This document shows, one piece after another, positions 29,553 to 38,255 of a DNA stretch of 64,000 nt (its first letter is position 1; each line of letters opens with the position of its first letter). The stretch lies in contig CAJJBQ010000001.1 in the NCBI GenBank assembly GCA_905182405.1, positions 1,302,001-1,366,000 of the forward strand, written 5' to 3'. This DNA is from Akkermansiaceae bacterium. GTDB taxonomy: Bacteria; Verrucomicrobiota; Verrucomicrobiia; Verrucomicrobiales; Akkermansiaceae. The notes beneath the pieces are model-generated. The model did not search any database. It had not been told where the DNA came from and saw only the letters and a program-made list of their open reading frames with translations. A program made the position numbers and the translations under genes.

Positions 29553-29587
29553 GGCCCCGGTTCGCGAAAGCGACCGGGGCTTTTTTC
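29553..29587 (+). terminator. Rho-independent terminator after rpoC
   Basis: GCCCCGG...CGC and GCG...CCGGGGC pair around a GAAA tetraloop (one bulged T), followed by TTTTTTCT. It closes the secE-rpoC transcription unit. Confidence 0.93.
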
Positions 29588-29613
29588 TATCGGGCCCAAG
29601 AAATTAAACTTCT

Positions 29614-30498
29614 GTGATCAGAGACCATTTGAAACTTCAGGGTGTGGTGATCCTCTGGGGATTTACGGCCGTCTTGGGTGCCCTGATCATGCTACCTGCT
29701 CCGGAGATTGTGGTCTTTCGGACCGCTATTGCCTCGGCGATTCTAGTCCTGATCCTTCGGCGCAAGCTTCGCATTCCCCTTCGGGATGCACTAAATTTTA
29801 CTGCGACGGGGCTTGTTATTGGAGCTCATTGGGTGACTTTTTTCCTTGCGGTCAAGGTAGCCAACGTTTCGATCTGCATGGTCGGGATGGCGACACTCTC
29901 GCTCTGGACTGCCATTCTTGAACCCATGATCGTCCGGGGAAGAAGATTCCGTCCGATTGATTTGGTGTTCGGAGCGGTGGTCATCATCGGAGTTTCGATG
30001 ATCTTCGAAAGTGAATCGGAATATAGCGCGGGATTTTTGATCGCGATTCTCTCGGCCTTTTTTGCGTCCATTTTTTCCGTGATCAACAGCTTCCACATTA
30101 AGAAGGCAGGGCCCTATCTGATCACTTGCTACGAAATGATGGGCGCGTGTCTCTTTGCGACGATTAGTTTACCCTTTCTCGTGCATGAACTCGATCTCGT
30201 GCCGAGTTTCATGGATTGGGCTTACTTATTTCTCCTCGGAGGACTGTGCACGGTGGTGGCTTTTTCAGAGTATGTGAATCTTCTTAAGCGCTTCAGCGTG
30301 TTCACGATCAACTTCATGAACAATCTTGAGCCGGTTTATGGGATACTTTTGGCAGCCATTATTTTAAAAGACTACCAGCATCTGGGCCCGGGTTTTTATG
30401 TCGGGGCCTCTGTCATTGTTATCGCGATTTCGCTCTATCCACTGGTGCGCAGGCGGTTCTCTACGACTGAGGCATCATATAATCCAGAAGCTCGCTGA
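29614..30498 (+). CDS. EamA/DMT-family transporter
   Basis: 294 residues with about ten hydrophobic segments and the two-EamA repeat layout. The start is GTG at 29614 (read as Met), giving MIRDHLKLQGVVILWGFTAVLGAL; no better ATG is nearby. Features: VFRTAIASAILVLILRRKLR, TFFLAVKVANVSICMVGMATLS and the second-repeat NFMNNLEPVYGILLAAIILKD, a frequent EamA motif. It is an inner-membrane exporter or importer of small metabolites (amino acids, nucleotides or sugars); the substrate cannot be told. Its last 38 bp overlap the convergent accD. Confidence 0.85.
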   Translation: MIRDHLKLQGVVILWGFTAVLGALIMLPAPEIVVFRTAIASAILVLILRRKLRIPLRDALNFTATGLVIGAHWVTFFLAVKVANVSICMVGMATLSLWTAILEPMIVRGRRFRPIDLVFGAVVIIGVSMIFESESEYSAGFLIAILSAFFASIFSVINSFHIKKAGPYLITCYEMMGACLFATISLPFLVHELDLVPSFMDWAYLFLLGGLCTVVAFSEYVNLLKRFSVFTINFMNNLEPVYGILLAAIILKDYQHLGPGFYVGASVIVIAISLYPLVRRRFSTTEASYNPEAR

Positions 30499-31297
30499 GC
30501 TGTTGCTTCAAATCGCGACGGGCCACGATGGCGTCGACGAGGCCATGGTCCAACATAAATTCGGCTGTTTGGAAGCCTGGAGGAAGATCCTGATGGGTCG
30601 TCTCTTTGATCACCCGAGGACCGGCGAAGCCAATCATGCATTTAGGTTCGGCTAGATTAATATCCCCGATGGTGGCGAACGATGCAGTCACACCTCCCGT
30701 GGTAGGGTGGGTGAAAATGGAAATGTAAGGAAGCTTGGCTTCTCCATGGCGGGCAAGCGCACCGCAGGTCTTGGCCATCTGCATGAGGGAAAGCATACCT
30801 TCCTGCATGCGGGCCCCCGATGATGAGGAAAATATGAGCATTGCTCGTTTCTCGGTGGTTGCGGTTTCGATGGCGCGTGTGATTTTCTCACCCACCACTG
30901 AGCCCATTGAACCAGCAAAATATTTGAAGTCCATCACCGCTGCCATGGTGGGGTGGCCATTCATGGAGAAACGTCCGGTGACCACGGCATCCTTCAGGCC
31001 GGTCTTTTCTCTGAGCGTGGCCGTCTTTTCCTTGTAGTTTTCGAACCCTAGGGGATTGGTAGAAATAAGATTGGCCTCAGTTTCTTCAAAGCTCTCTTCA
31101 TCGGCGAGGAGCTTAAATCGCTCATAGGCACCCATCATAAAATGGTGTGAGCAATGAGGGCAGACGAGATTGTGTTGTTTGAGGTCGAGAGTGTGAATCA
31201 TTTCTCCGCACTCGGGACACTTGTTCCAGAGATCATCAGGAACGCTATCGCGATTTTTGGTCTGACGCTTCAGTTGTGGTCTATTGAAGATGCCCAT
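30461..31297 (-). CDS. accD: Acetyl-CoA carboxylase carboxyltransferase subunit beta
   Basis: About 278 residues from the ATG at 31297 (MGIFNRPQLKR); the upstream open frame MLRNFSSFLEIL... is rejected. The N-terminal zinc ribbon is CPECGEMIHT...CPHCSHHF (C-x2-C, then C-x2-C). The carboxyltransferase core contains GGVTASFATIGDINLAEPKCMIGFAGPRVI, where the oxyanion-hole and carboxybiotin/CoA segments lie. It forms a complex with AccA and transfers the carboxyl group from biotin to acetyl-CoA, the first step of fatty-acid synthesis. accA is not in this window. It is divergent from trpE. Confidence 0.96.
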   Translation of the reverse strand: MGIFNRPQLKRQTKNRDSVPDDLWNKCPECGEMIHTLDLKQHNLVCPHCSHHFMMGAYERFKLLADEESFEETEANLISTNPLGFENYKEKTATLREKTGLKDAVVTGRFSMNGHPTMAAVMDFKYFAGSMGSVVGEKITRAIETATTEKRAMLIFSSSSGARMQEGMLSLMQMAKTCGALARHGEAKLPYISIFTHPTTGGVTASFATIGDINLAEPKCMIGFAGPRVIKETTHQDLPPGFQTAEFMLDHGLVDAIVARRDLKQQLSELLDYMMPQS

Positions 31298-31439
31298 TGC
31301 AGAACAGAGTAAGGCCAGGATCTCCAAAAATGAACTGAAATTTCTCAGCAATATTTTCTTTGCAAAATTCGAGAATTGCCACTCAAGGGCCGCTCTTTCG
31401 CATTGCCAGAGGAGGAAGGATCGTCAGACTGGGTGTCAA

Positions 31440-32951
31440 GTGAAGGAGGTTCCAGTCAAACCAGATGCGGAGGAGTTTGTTGAATTGGCAAAGTCTGGAA
31501 ACGTCGTGCCCGTCTACGCTCAATTAGCCGCTGATTTTGAAACTCCGGTTTCCGCTTTTTTGAAACTTCGGGATGGAAAACACGCCTTTCTTTTTGAAAG
31601 CGCGGAAAGTACGGATGCGAGTGGTCGATGGTCCATCGTGGGAAGCCAACCGAAGTGGGTTTTTCGATCGATGGGTGACCAAGTGACGATTGTTCGTGAC
31701 GGGGAAGTTGAAGATCGGGCTCGTGAGGGCGATGTTCTCGATGAAGTGGAGCGGCTGATGTCTGCTTATAAACCCGTGACTCATGGTGATGCGCCTCCAT
31801 TCTTCGGCGGAGCCGTGGGCTATGTTGGCTACGACGCGGTTTCGCAGTTTGAACCGGCGGTGACCGAATCTCCCGAAGACGATTTAGGGCTGCCAGAGTC
31901 GGTTTTCTTTCTCGCTGATACGATGGTGATCTTTGATCACAAGTTGCGCCGATTGCTGGTGGTCTCGAATGCTCTTTTGGACGAACATGAGACCGATCTG
32001 GAAGCCTACGCCGCAGCGCGCGGACGGATCGCGACGCTCATGGACGTTCTTGATCGGCCTCTCCATGTTTCTCCTCTGAATGGTCTAGCAGAGATAGATC
32101 CGCCGGCACCTCGGAGCAATACGACGCAAGAAGAATATGAGACGATGGTGACACGTGTCCAAGAATATATCACCGCGGGTGATGTGTTTCAGGCAGTTCC
32201 GAGTCAGCGATTTGAAGCAGATTTTGAAGGGAGCCCCATCGATCTTTATCGGGCGCTGCGTCACATTAATCCTTCGCCTTATATGTTCGTCTACGAAACT
32301 CCGGACTTCTCTCTTGTGGGTAGTTCGCCGGAAGTTCATGTGCGTGCGATCAACGGAAAAATTGATATCCGACCTATCGCGGGGACTCGATGGAGAGGGA
32401 AGACGGCGGAAGAGGATGATGCGCTTGCTGCTGAGCTTTTGGCCGATGAAAAAGAATGCGCAGAGCACGTGATGCTGATTGATCTTGCTCGAAATGACGT
32501 CGGGAGAATCTCCACGCACGGTAGCGTGTCGGTCGATGATATGATGATCGTTGAGCGTTACAGCCACGTGATGCACATTGTTTCCAATGTGAGTGGAAAG
32601 CTTTCGCCTGAGTTCAGCTCCTATGATGTCCTGCGCTCGACCTTCCCGGCGGGGACAGTGAGCGGAGCGCCTAAGATTCGGGCGATGCAAATCATCAACG
32701 AGTTGGAGAAGAATAAGCGGGGAAGTTATTCCGGCGCGGTCGGTTACTTCGGCTGGGACGGAAGTCATGACTCTTGTATCGCATTGAGGACCTGCCTCTT
32801 GAAAGACGGTAAAGTCTACATCCAGGCCGGTGCAGGAGTGGTTGCGGATAGTAATCCAATCTACGAATACAACGAGACCCTCAATAAAGCTGCCGCAATG
32901 ATGCGTGCGGTGGCTTTGGCAAAAACCCTCACAGACATTAAACCATGCTAG
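31440..32951 (+). CDS. trpE: Anthranilate synthase component I
   Basis: About 503 residues from GTG at 31440 ([29 protein letters not shown]). The frame is open back to 31284, but that part is not TrpE-like and overlaps the start of accD; the true start stays uncertain. The N-terminal tryptophan-binding region includes [19 protein letters not shown] (LLES-like allosteric motif). The chorismate-binding domain has [48 protein letters not shown] and [15 protein letters not shown]. It converts chorismate to anthranilate using ammonia from TrpG. Its stop overlaps the trpG start (7 bp), so the two are translationally coupled. Confidence 0.94.
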   Translation: MKEVPVKPDAEEFVELAKSGNVVPVYAQLAADFETPVSAFLKLRDGKHAFLFESAESTDASGRWSIVGSQPKWVFRSMGDQVTIVRDGEVEDRAREGDVLDEVERLMSAYKPVTHGDAPPFFGGAVGYVGYDAVSQFEPAVTESPEDDLGLPESVFFLADTMVIFDHKLRRLLVVSNALLDEHETDLEAYAAARGRIATLMDVLDRPLHVSPLNGLAEIDPPAPRSNTTQEEYETMVTRVQEYITAGDVFQAVPSQRFEADFEGSPIDLYRALRHINPSPYMFVYETPDFSLVGSSPEVHVRAINGKIDIRPIAGTRWRGKTAEEDDALAAELLADEKECAEHVMLIDLARNDVGRISTHGSVSVDDMMIVERYSHVMHIVSNVSGKLSPEFSSYDVLRSTFPAGTVSGAPKIRAMQIINELEKNKRGSYSGAVGYFGWDGSHDSCIALRTCLLKDGKVYIQAGAGVVADSNPIYEYNETLNKAAAMMRAVALAKTLTDIKPC

Positions 32952-33508
32952 TCGTTATCGATAACTACGATTCCTTCACCTATAATCTTGTTCAGTATTT
33001 TGGCGAGTTGGGGGCGGAGATGAAAGTGCTGCGCAATGATGCGGTGACGGTGGCGCAATTGAAGGAACTAAATCCTTCACGAATTTGCATCTCTCCGGGA
33101 CCGTGCACGCCGAATGAAGCAGGGATTTCCTGCGAGGTGATCGAGGCCTTTGGTGCGAGTCTTCCGGTCTTCGGAGTTTGCCTGGGGCATCAGTCGATCG
33201 GTCAGGTTTATGGAGGAGAAGTGGTTCGTGCCGAGAAGTTGATGCACGGTAAGACTTCGATGATTTATCATGAAGGAAAGAGTGTTTTCAAAGGGCTCGA
33301 TAATCCCTTCGAGGCGACACGCTACCACTCCTTAATTGTCAAAAAGGAAACCTTGCCTGATTGCCTTGAGGTGACCGCTTGGACCGATGATGGCGTCATT
33401 ATGGGGCTCAAGCACAAAGAGCTGAATGTCCATGGGGTGCAGTTTCATCCGGAGTCGATCCTGACCAACTCAGGGAAACAACTCCTGAAGAATTTTCTGG
33501 AGATCTAG
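32945..33508 (+). CDS. trpG: Anthranilate synthase component II (glutamine amidotransferase)
   Basis: 187 residues, class I amidotransferase. The oxyanion motif is [12 protein letters not shown], the nucleophilic Cys lies in [12 protein letters not shown], and the His/Glu pair lies in [10 protein letters not shown]. It supplies ammonia from glutamine to TrpE. It could also serve PabB (as PabA), as in many bacteria with a single amphibolic subunit. The ATG overlaps the trpE stop. The other trp gene seen here, trpF, is 18 kb away. Confidence 0.94.
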   Translation: MLVVIDNYDSFTYNLVQYFGELGAEMKVLRNDAVTVAQLKELNPSRICISPGPCTPNEAGISCEVIEAFGASLPVFGVCLGHQSIGQVYGGEVVRAEKLMHGKTSMIYHEGKSVFKGLDNPFEATRYHSLIVKKETLPDCLEVTAWTDDGVIMGLKHKELNVHGVQFHPESILTNSGKQLLKNFLEI

Positions 33509-33527
33509 GTTCGAGTAGGGGTGGTTC

Positions 33528-33776
33528 CTAAGTGCTAGGAATTTGCTTTTGGCGGGAGAGCCTTGAAGCCCCCTTTGGACCGGAGCGGAGGGGGGAGAAC
33601 AGGGGCGCACCATCTTTGCTTCGCTCTCGGTATATCGGTAAACGAGCAAGCCGTCTCCGTTTCAATCCTTGCCGATGGGCTAGTATGTCTCCGATCGTCG
33701 GCTGGTCAAAGTGCAGCTCCGTGGCTGCTTCCTGTGCGCTGGAAATCGAGAAAGCCTTCGAATAGTCGAGAGACAT
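33528..33776 (-). CDS. Small hypothetical ORF, weakly supported
   Basis: The 354-bp space between trpG and the next gene holds an 82-codon minus-strand frame. It begins MSLDYSKAFSISSAQEAATELHFDQPTIGDILAHRQGLKRRRLARLP, which is amphipathic and somewhat coding-like. The second half is a basic, low-information stretch (LRSGPKGASRLSRQKQ). No ribosome binding site is visible, and a second frame on the opposite strand is open as well. It may be a gene remnant. I do not recognise it. Confidence 0.25.
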   Translation of the reverse strand: MSLDYSKAFSISSAQEAATELHFDQPTIGDILAHRQGLKRRRLARLPIYRERSKDGAPLFSPLRSGPKGASRLSRQKQIPST

Positions 33777-33862
33777 AACCAGAAATCCAGGCGGGCAGGC
33801 GCACGCCTACTTTGAATCGTTTTGATGAAAGAGGCGGCATAACTTAGTTCGTTGTTAGCTGA

Positions 33863-34924
33863 CTACTTCGCGGGCTCTTTGTCTTTGGCTAGAGCTAGTA
33901 GAGCAAGATTTGTGGCTGCATGAGAGATGTAATGTTTTGTATTTCGTCGCGGTGAGTTTGTATACCATCGTCCACTTTCGCGTTGGTGGTCTTTGAGCCA
34001 CTGGCGGCCCCTGACGAGGCGTGGATCAGACCGAGCAACTCCGGATTCTGTGAGAACATGCACAGCGAAAGCCGTGGCATAACCATCGGTTTCTTTACTC
34101 TGCGGTTTGTTATCCTCGCGTTTCCATGCACCATTCCCAAGTTCGATGAGCACCCAGCCGCCGTCTTTTTTTTGTGCTTTTAAGAGAGATGCGCGCCACT
34201 GCGTGATCTGTTCTTTGTTGGCGAGTGCAGGGAAATGGGCGCTGGCCCAGAGCATCATACCCATCTGGTGAGGGGACTCCGGGGCATACTTAGCGAGATA
34301 GGCTTTTATTTTTTGGACACCTTCACGCGCCTTGACTGTTTTGAAATAAGGGTCGTCTAAAGCCATCCCAGCAGCAAGAGCTACCAGTGTGACACCAAAA
34401 TGATTATCAGATTCGTAAGGTCCCCAGTTGCATTTTAGCCAGTTTTCCCAAGCCCCAGATTTGTCCTGTTTTGACCACGCATAGTCGAGCGCTTGCTTTG
34501 TTACCTCACCAAGCTTCTGGTTAGTCTTGATATCACTAATTGCAAGGAAGGCAGTGGAGGCGACAATGCCTTCGATTCCTAGGTTCTTTTTTGGTTTATT
34601 CAATAGATCAATATTCTTTCGCAGATAATCTTGGGTGAAAATTCGTGCTGCCTTGTAAGCAGGAGAATTGGTTCCCGCAGCAGGTCTTGTAACTAGATAC
34701 AAGCCATTGGTGTGGCAGGTGACGCATTTCCTTGATTTTTGCCATGCCATCGCTGCGTTGTCAGTAAAACGCACAGCCTCCTGATAATTAAATTCATTAA
34801 TGATCGGTTCCCTCGAGATATTCGAGGTAGGGCGTGTGTGATTTTCTAAGGAGATTTCAACTTGCGCAATACATTGCAAGGTGGTCACTTCAAAGACGAT
34901 GAGTAAATGTAAGAGGTTTAGCAT
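33863..34924 (-). CDS. Secreted protein: CxxCH motif followed by a prenyltransferase/squalene-cyclase-like alpha-toroid
   Basis: 353 residues with an N-terminal signal (MLNLLHLLIVFEVTTLQCIAQ). The segment KSRKCVTCHTNGLYLVTRP holds a CxxCH heme-attachment-type motif, the only one in the protein. The rest is helical repeats of the terpene-cyclase/prenyltransferase fold: TKQALDYAWSKQDKSGAWENW, LVALAAGMAL, WRASLLKAQKKDGGW and AFAVHVLTESGVARSDPRLVRGRQWLKDHQRESGRW. The QxxxGxW (QW-like) motifs are clear. No catalytic DxDD motif of squalene-hopene cyclase is visible, so cyclase activity is doubtful. Such domains occur in planctomycete and verrucomicrobial exported proteins, whose function I do not know. 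Confidence 0.75.
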   Translation of the reverse strand: MLNLLHLLIVFEVTTLQCIAQVEISLENHTRPTSNISREPIINEFNYQEAVRFTDNAAMAWQKSRKCVTCHTNGLYLVTRPAAGTNSPAYKAARIFTQDYLRKNIDLLNKPKKNLGIEGIVASTAFLAISDIKTNQKLGEVTKQALDYAWSKQDKSGAWENWLKCNWGPYESDNHFGVTLVALAAGMALDDPYFKTVKAREGVQKIKAYLAKYAPESPHQMGMMLWASAHFPALANKEQITQWRASLLKAQKKDGGWVLIELGNGAWKREDNKPQSKETDGYATAFAVHVLTESGVARSDPRLVRGRQWLKDHQRESGRWYTNSPRRNTKHYISHAATNLALLALAKDKEPAK

Positions 34925-35179
34925 GGGGGATAGGGTAGGTTAGGTTGTCAGCTCGAACTTCCAAAATCAAGGGGGAGACGCGAAATTCGGTGAGATTGTC
35001 CGGTTGTGAATTTAATGATGCTACTTGGTGGCTTTGCGTTTTCCAGAATGGTCAAGTGGCTAGACATATATACTGGCTACAATAACGGGACCACTTCATC
35101 CGGCACCCATTGTTTGATGGCTTGCCAGATCACAAGGAGCGGAAAGCTTTCAGGTTTTCAGCTCTTTAAAAGAGTCCGC

Positions 35180-35575
35180 TTACCCGACCTGCTTCCTTGG
35201 GAGGAAGGGTTCGGAGAAGGCGGTTTCAAATTCGTAGATGTTTGAGAAATCCTCGATGGTGTCGGAGTCCTGTTTTCCGAAGACTCCGTTTTCGATGAAG
35301 AGGAAGACAATGCGGCCGACGTCTTCGCATTTTTGAAGGCCCCAGTCGTCCAGGAGGGTGGCGGACATGGGGCCGTATTCCTTTAGAGTGAATTCGCGGA
35401 AACCCTCGAGGAGCTCGGGGCCAGTCACGTGACGCTTCTCTCCTCCGTCTTCCACAGCGAGTCGATCTACCGTGAAGTCGAGTGCTTCTCGGACGAGAAA
35501 ATAGGCACCAGGCTCGAAGCGAGTTTCCTTCTGGATGATCTCGGAGATGGCCTGTTCGAGCTGGATCGGCTGCAT
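35180..35575 (-). CDS. Minf_1886-family protein
   Basis: 131 residues from the ATG at 35575 (MQPIQLEQAISEIIQKETRFEPGAYFLVREALDFT). The family (TIGR04138) is known from Planctomycetes and Verrucomicrobia and has no assigned function; typical features here are RFEPGAYFLVREALDFT, HVTGPELLEGFREFTLKEYGPMSATLLDDWG and DVGRIVFLFIENGVFGKQ. It is a small soluble cytoplasmic protein. The region just upstream of its ATG is a heptanucleotide-periodic tract (35581-35622). The 255 bp downstream, to 34925, hold no convincing gene. Confidence 0.85.
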   Translation of the reverse strand: MQPIQLEQAISEIIQKETRFEPGAYFLVREALDFTVDRLAVEDGGEKRHVTGPELLEGFREFTLKEYGPMSATLLDDWGLQKCEDVGRIVFLFIENGVFGKQDSDTIEDFSNIYEFETAFSEPFLPRKQVG

Positions 35576-35580
35576 GGGAA

Positions 35581-35622
35581 AAGTTTGAAGTTTTAAGTTC
35601 AAAGTTTCAAGCGGGAAGGATG
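35581..35622. repeat. Heptanucleotide-periodic tract upstream of the Minf_1886 gene
   Basis: Six in-phase 7-mers on the plus strand all starting AAG: aagtttg, aagtttt, aagttca, aagtttc, aagcggg, aaggatg. The tract starts 5 bp upstream of the start codon (on the minus strand: NNAACTT repeats). It is the second of three such tracts in the window. Confidence 0.55.
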
Positions 35623-35643
35623 GAGAAAGGTTAGACGGGCTCT

Positions 35644-35925
35644 TTATTTGATTTTCTTATCGGTAGGTGCGCCGGCTTCTTTTGTTTCTCGAGCTGAGGA
35701 AACAGAGGGCTCAATGTGTCAATCGGTAATGATGATCTGGACTGGCTGTCCAAGGTCGTCGGGAGCGGTGAGATCGATTGGAGAGCCGTAGTTGATCAAT
35801 CCTTCAAATCCTTCTAATGTTGGATTGTGCTGTGGGACCTACTTTTGAGTGCTTTTACGTGGCTTGGGAGCGACAATTTTGGTTGCAGGAACAAAGCTCG
35901 ATGGCCAAAGGCGAGGCGAGATATT
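35644..35925 (-). pseudogene. Gene remnant with two in-frame stops (unknown family)
   Basis: The 576-bp space between the Minf_1886 gene and rpoD contains a minus-strand frame with good coding character interrupted by TAG (35839-35841) and TGA (35719-35721), ending in TAA at 35644. The three pieces read ...WPSSFVPATKIVAPKPRKS, then VPQHNPTLEGFEGLI...DDLGQPVQIIITD, then HIEPSVSSARETKEAGAP. They share one reading frame, and there is no start codon with a ribosome binding site. A decayed exported or anchored protein is possible; I do not recognise the family. The rest of the spacer shows only the rpoD terminator and an unsupported 81-codon frame. Confidence 0.42.
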
Positions 35926-36101
35926 TTATGAAAGAGGTCTGTAGTGGCAAGTTTGACGTGAATGCTGAGTGAGCTGGTAATCGTTCCCTCGCTAAGCGAG
36001 GTGGGGATGCGTCAGTTGTGCTTGTTTCGAGGGTCCTATTCCTCTTAATTTCCCGGCGCCGCCAAGTCTTTGACGAGACACGTGCCCATGATGTTTCCAC
36101 T

Positions 36102-36136
36102 AAAAAAGCCCGTCGGTCTTTTGGGCGACGGGCTTT
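36102..36136 (-). terminator. Rho-independent terminator after rpoD
   Basis: On the minus strand AAAGCCCGTCG pairs with CGACGGGCTTT (11 bp) around CCCAAAAGAC, followed by TTTTTT. It lies 16 bp downstream of the rpoD stop. Confidence 0.9.
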
Positions 36137-36151
36137 GAAAAATTAGGGAGC

Positions 36152-38107
36152 TTACATTGGAAGTTCGATGAAGCCTTCGAGCTTCCGAATCCGAGTCGGG
36201 TGACGCATCTTACGAAGCGCTTTGGCTTCGATCTGACGAATCCGCTCACGGGTGACCTGGAACTGGCGGCCGACTTCTTCGAGGGTGCGAGAATAGCCAT
36301 CCTTGAGGCCGAAGCGCTGTTCGAGGACTTCACGCTCACGTTCGGTAAGGGTGTCGAGGACTTCGATTATCTTGTCCTTGAGCATGGCGAAGCCAGCTTC
36401 TTCCATGGGGTTCTCTGCGGCCTTATCTTCGATGAAGTCACCGAAGGAAGTGTCATCAGAGTCTCCCACGGGAGCCTGAAGGGAGATGGGCTGCTGGGCC
36501 ATTTTGAGGACGGCGCGGACACGCTCGACGGGGAGGTGGATCTCCTCGGCGATTTCATCAGGGGTCGGTTCGCGACCATATTCCTGAACAAGCTGCTTCT
36601 GCACGCGCATGAGCTTGTTGATCGTCTCGATCATGTGGACGGGGATACGAATGGTGCGAGCCTGATCCGCAATCGAGCGAGTGATGGCCTGACGAATCCA
36701 CCAAGTGGCGTAGGTTGAAAACTTGTATCCGCGGCGATACTCGAATTTCTCAACGGCCTTCATAAGGCCCATGTTTCCTTCCTGAATTAGGTCGAGGAAG
36801 GAGAGGCCACGGTTGGTGTATTTCTTGGCGATGGAGATGACGAGACGTAGGTTGGCCTCGACCATTTCATCTTTGGCCTTGCGAGCCTTGGCGATCCAGA
36901 TGTGGAGATCTTTATTGGTAGCCTCAAAGCTTTCGGTGTCGTGCCAGGCTTCGAGCTGAAGCTCCTTGATGGCGGTTTCGGCTTCTTCGGTTTTCTTGCG
37001 GTCGTATTTCCAGATCTTTTGCTGGTGGTCATCGACGACATCGCAGAAGTCTTCGATGACCTTTTGCTTGAAGAAGAACTTGCCATAAAGCTTGGCGATG
37101 GACTCAAGATTTTTTTCGAGAGAAGTCTCGAGCTTCTTTTTTCCGCGCACTGTTTTGGCGGAAAGTTTTTTGCAAACCTGTGTCGTCTCTTCGTGCAGGA
37201 TACGGACTTGCTCGCAGTGTTTCGGGAGGGCTTTCATGTAGCGCTCACGGGACTCGATCTTTTTATCGAGAATGACACGGTCAAAACGTTCCTTACCCCG
37301 CATGAGCTTGTCAGCGAGGGCGAGGTAGCCACTGGCAGTGAAGCCGAAGAGGTGGAGGTACTTCTGAACTTCGATTTCCGCGTCCTCGATGCGCTTGGAG
37401 ATTTCAACTTCCTGCTCACGGGTGAGGAGGGGAACCTGGCCCATCTGCTTGAGATACATGCGGACGGGGTCATCGAGAATATCGAGTTTCTGATCCTTGG
37501 TTTCTTCTTCGCCATCGAGATCGCCTTTTTTCTTATCCTTGTAACGATCAACCTCGGAGGCATCGATAATGTCGAACTCCATCTGGCGGAGACGATCGAG
37601 AATAGCGTCGACGTCTGCCGGGTTGACGATGTTGTTGGGGAGGATCTCGTGGATGTCGTCGTAGGTCAGGTAGTCTTGTTCCTTGGCGAGCTTGATCAGT
37701 TCCCTGATCTTTTCCTGAATCTCAGGAGTATCGATACGATTTTTGTATTTCTTGCCATCGATGACGATGGATCCATCTGCGTTCTCTCCGATAGAAGCTT
37801 CAGCATTGGGAGATTCTTTTTCGGGAGCGGCCTTTTTCGTGGATGCTGCTTTCTTAGCAGGGACCTTCTTAGCAGGGACCTTCTTAGCAGGGGCCTTCTT
37901 AGCAGGGGCCTTCTTAGCAGGGGCCTTCTTAGCAGGGGCCTTCTTAGCAGGGGCCTTCTTAGCAGGGGCCTTCTTAGCAGGGGCCTTCTTAGCAGGGGCC
38001 TTCTTAGCAGGGGCCTTTTTAGCAGGGGCCTTTTTAGCAGGAGTTTTCTTAGCAGGGGCTTTGGTTTGAGGAGCTGCTTTCTTCGCTGCGGTTTTCTTTT
38101 TCGCCAT
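36152..38107 (-). CDS. rpoD: RNA polymerase primary sigma factor with N-terminal Lys/Ala/Pro repeats
   Basis: 651 residues from the ATG at 38107 ([14 protein letters not shown]). An N-terminal arm of about 95 residues is built from repeated KKAPA units, encoded by thirteen 15-bp repeats (37861-38055). The core follows: region 1.1-like segment, region 1.2/2.1 ([29 protein letters not shown]), non-conserved region, region 2.3-2.4 ([43 protein letters not shown]), region 3 and region 4.2 ([30 protein letters not shown]). This is the housekeeping sigma factor. Histone H1-like KAP arms are not part of E. coli RpoD and could bind DNA non-specifically. It is followed by a terminator and preceded by dnaG on the same strand. 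Confidence 0.97.
   Translation of the reverse strand: MAKKKTAAKKAAPQTKAPAKKTPAKKAPAKKAPAKKAPAKKAPAKKAPAKKAPAKKAPAKKAPAKKAPAKKAPAKKVPAKKVPAKKAASTKKAAPEKESPNAEASIGENADGSIVIDGKKYKNRIDTPEIQEKIRELIKLAKEQDYLTYDDIHEILPNNIVNPADVDAILDRLRQMEFDIIDASEVDRYKDKKKGDLDGEEETKDQKLDILDDPVRMYLKQMGQVPLLTREQEVEISKRIEDAEIEVQKYLHLFGFTASGYLALADKLMRGKERFDRVILDKKIESRERYMKALPKHCEQVRILHEETTQVCKKLSAKTVRGKKKLETSLEKNLESIAKLYGKFFFKQKVIEDFCDVVDDHQQKIWKYDRKKTEEAETAIKELQLEAWHDTESFEATNKDLHIWIAKARKAKDEMVEANLRLVISIAKKYTNRGLSFLDLIQEGNMGLMKAVEKFEYRRGYKFSTYATWWIRQAITRSIADQARTIRIPVHMIETINKLMRVQKQLVQEYGREPTPDEIAEEIHLPVERVRAVLKMAQQPISLQAPVGDSDDTSFGDFIEDKAAENPMEEAGFAMLKDKIIEVLDTLTEREREVLEQRFGLKDGYSRTLEEVGRQFQVTRERIRQIEAKALRKMRHPTRIRKLEGFIELPM
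37861..38055. repeat. 15-bp tandem repeat in rpoD (13 units)
   Basis: Thirteen in-phase 15-bp units: two ggaccttcttagcag, eight gggccttcttagcag, two gggcctttttagcag and one gagttttcttagcag. They encode the KK(A/V/T)PA arm. Units in the middle are identical, suggesting recent expansion by slippage. Confidence 0.95.
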
Positions 38108-38220
38108 AATAAAAGAGGAGTGAGGAAGGTGTGAACACACTTTACCTAGGATAATCAAGCAAGCGGTCTTGCCTGAGCACTTATGTTTGGGAGGATCGGA
38201 TTAGGGTCAAGTATTTTCCC

Positions 38221-38255
38221 CCTCAATTCCTCACCTTATAAAGCGGGAATTGAGG
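38221..38255. repeat. Perfect 10-bp inverted repeat overlapping the dnaG stop
   Basis: CCTCAATTCC (38221-38230) and GGAATTGAGG (38246-38255) flank a 15-bp loop that contains the dnaG stop codon. There is no T-tract, so it is not a canonical terminator. It may stabilise the dnaG message or mark a processing site before rpoD. Confidence 0.5.

Noticed and set aside
35006..35245. 79-codon plus-strand ORF between two genes
   Set aside because: GTG start, no coding character, and it runs into the antisense of the Minf_1886 gene.
35855..36100. 81-codon minus-strand ORF near rpoD
   Set aside because: Competes with a better-supported remnant frame; composition is Ser/Arg/Thr-rich and no ribosome binding site is seen.
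37861..38055. CRISPR-like array
   Set aside because: The 15-bp repeats have no spacers and are in frame within rpoD.
36902..38134. 410-codon plus-strand frame opposite rpoD with LLSRG repeats
   Set aside because: Antisense of the rpoD repeat and core; the LLSRG pattern is only the reverse frame of the 15-bp repeat.
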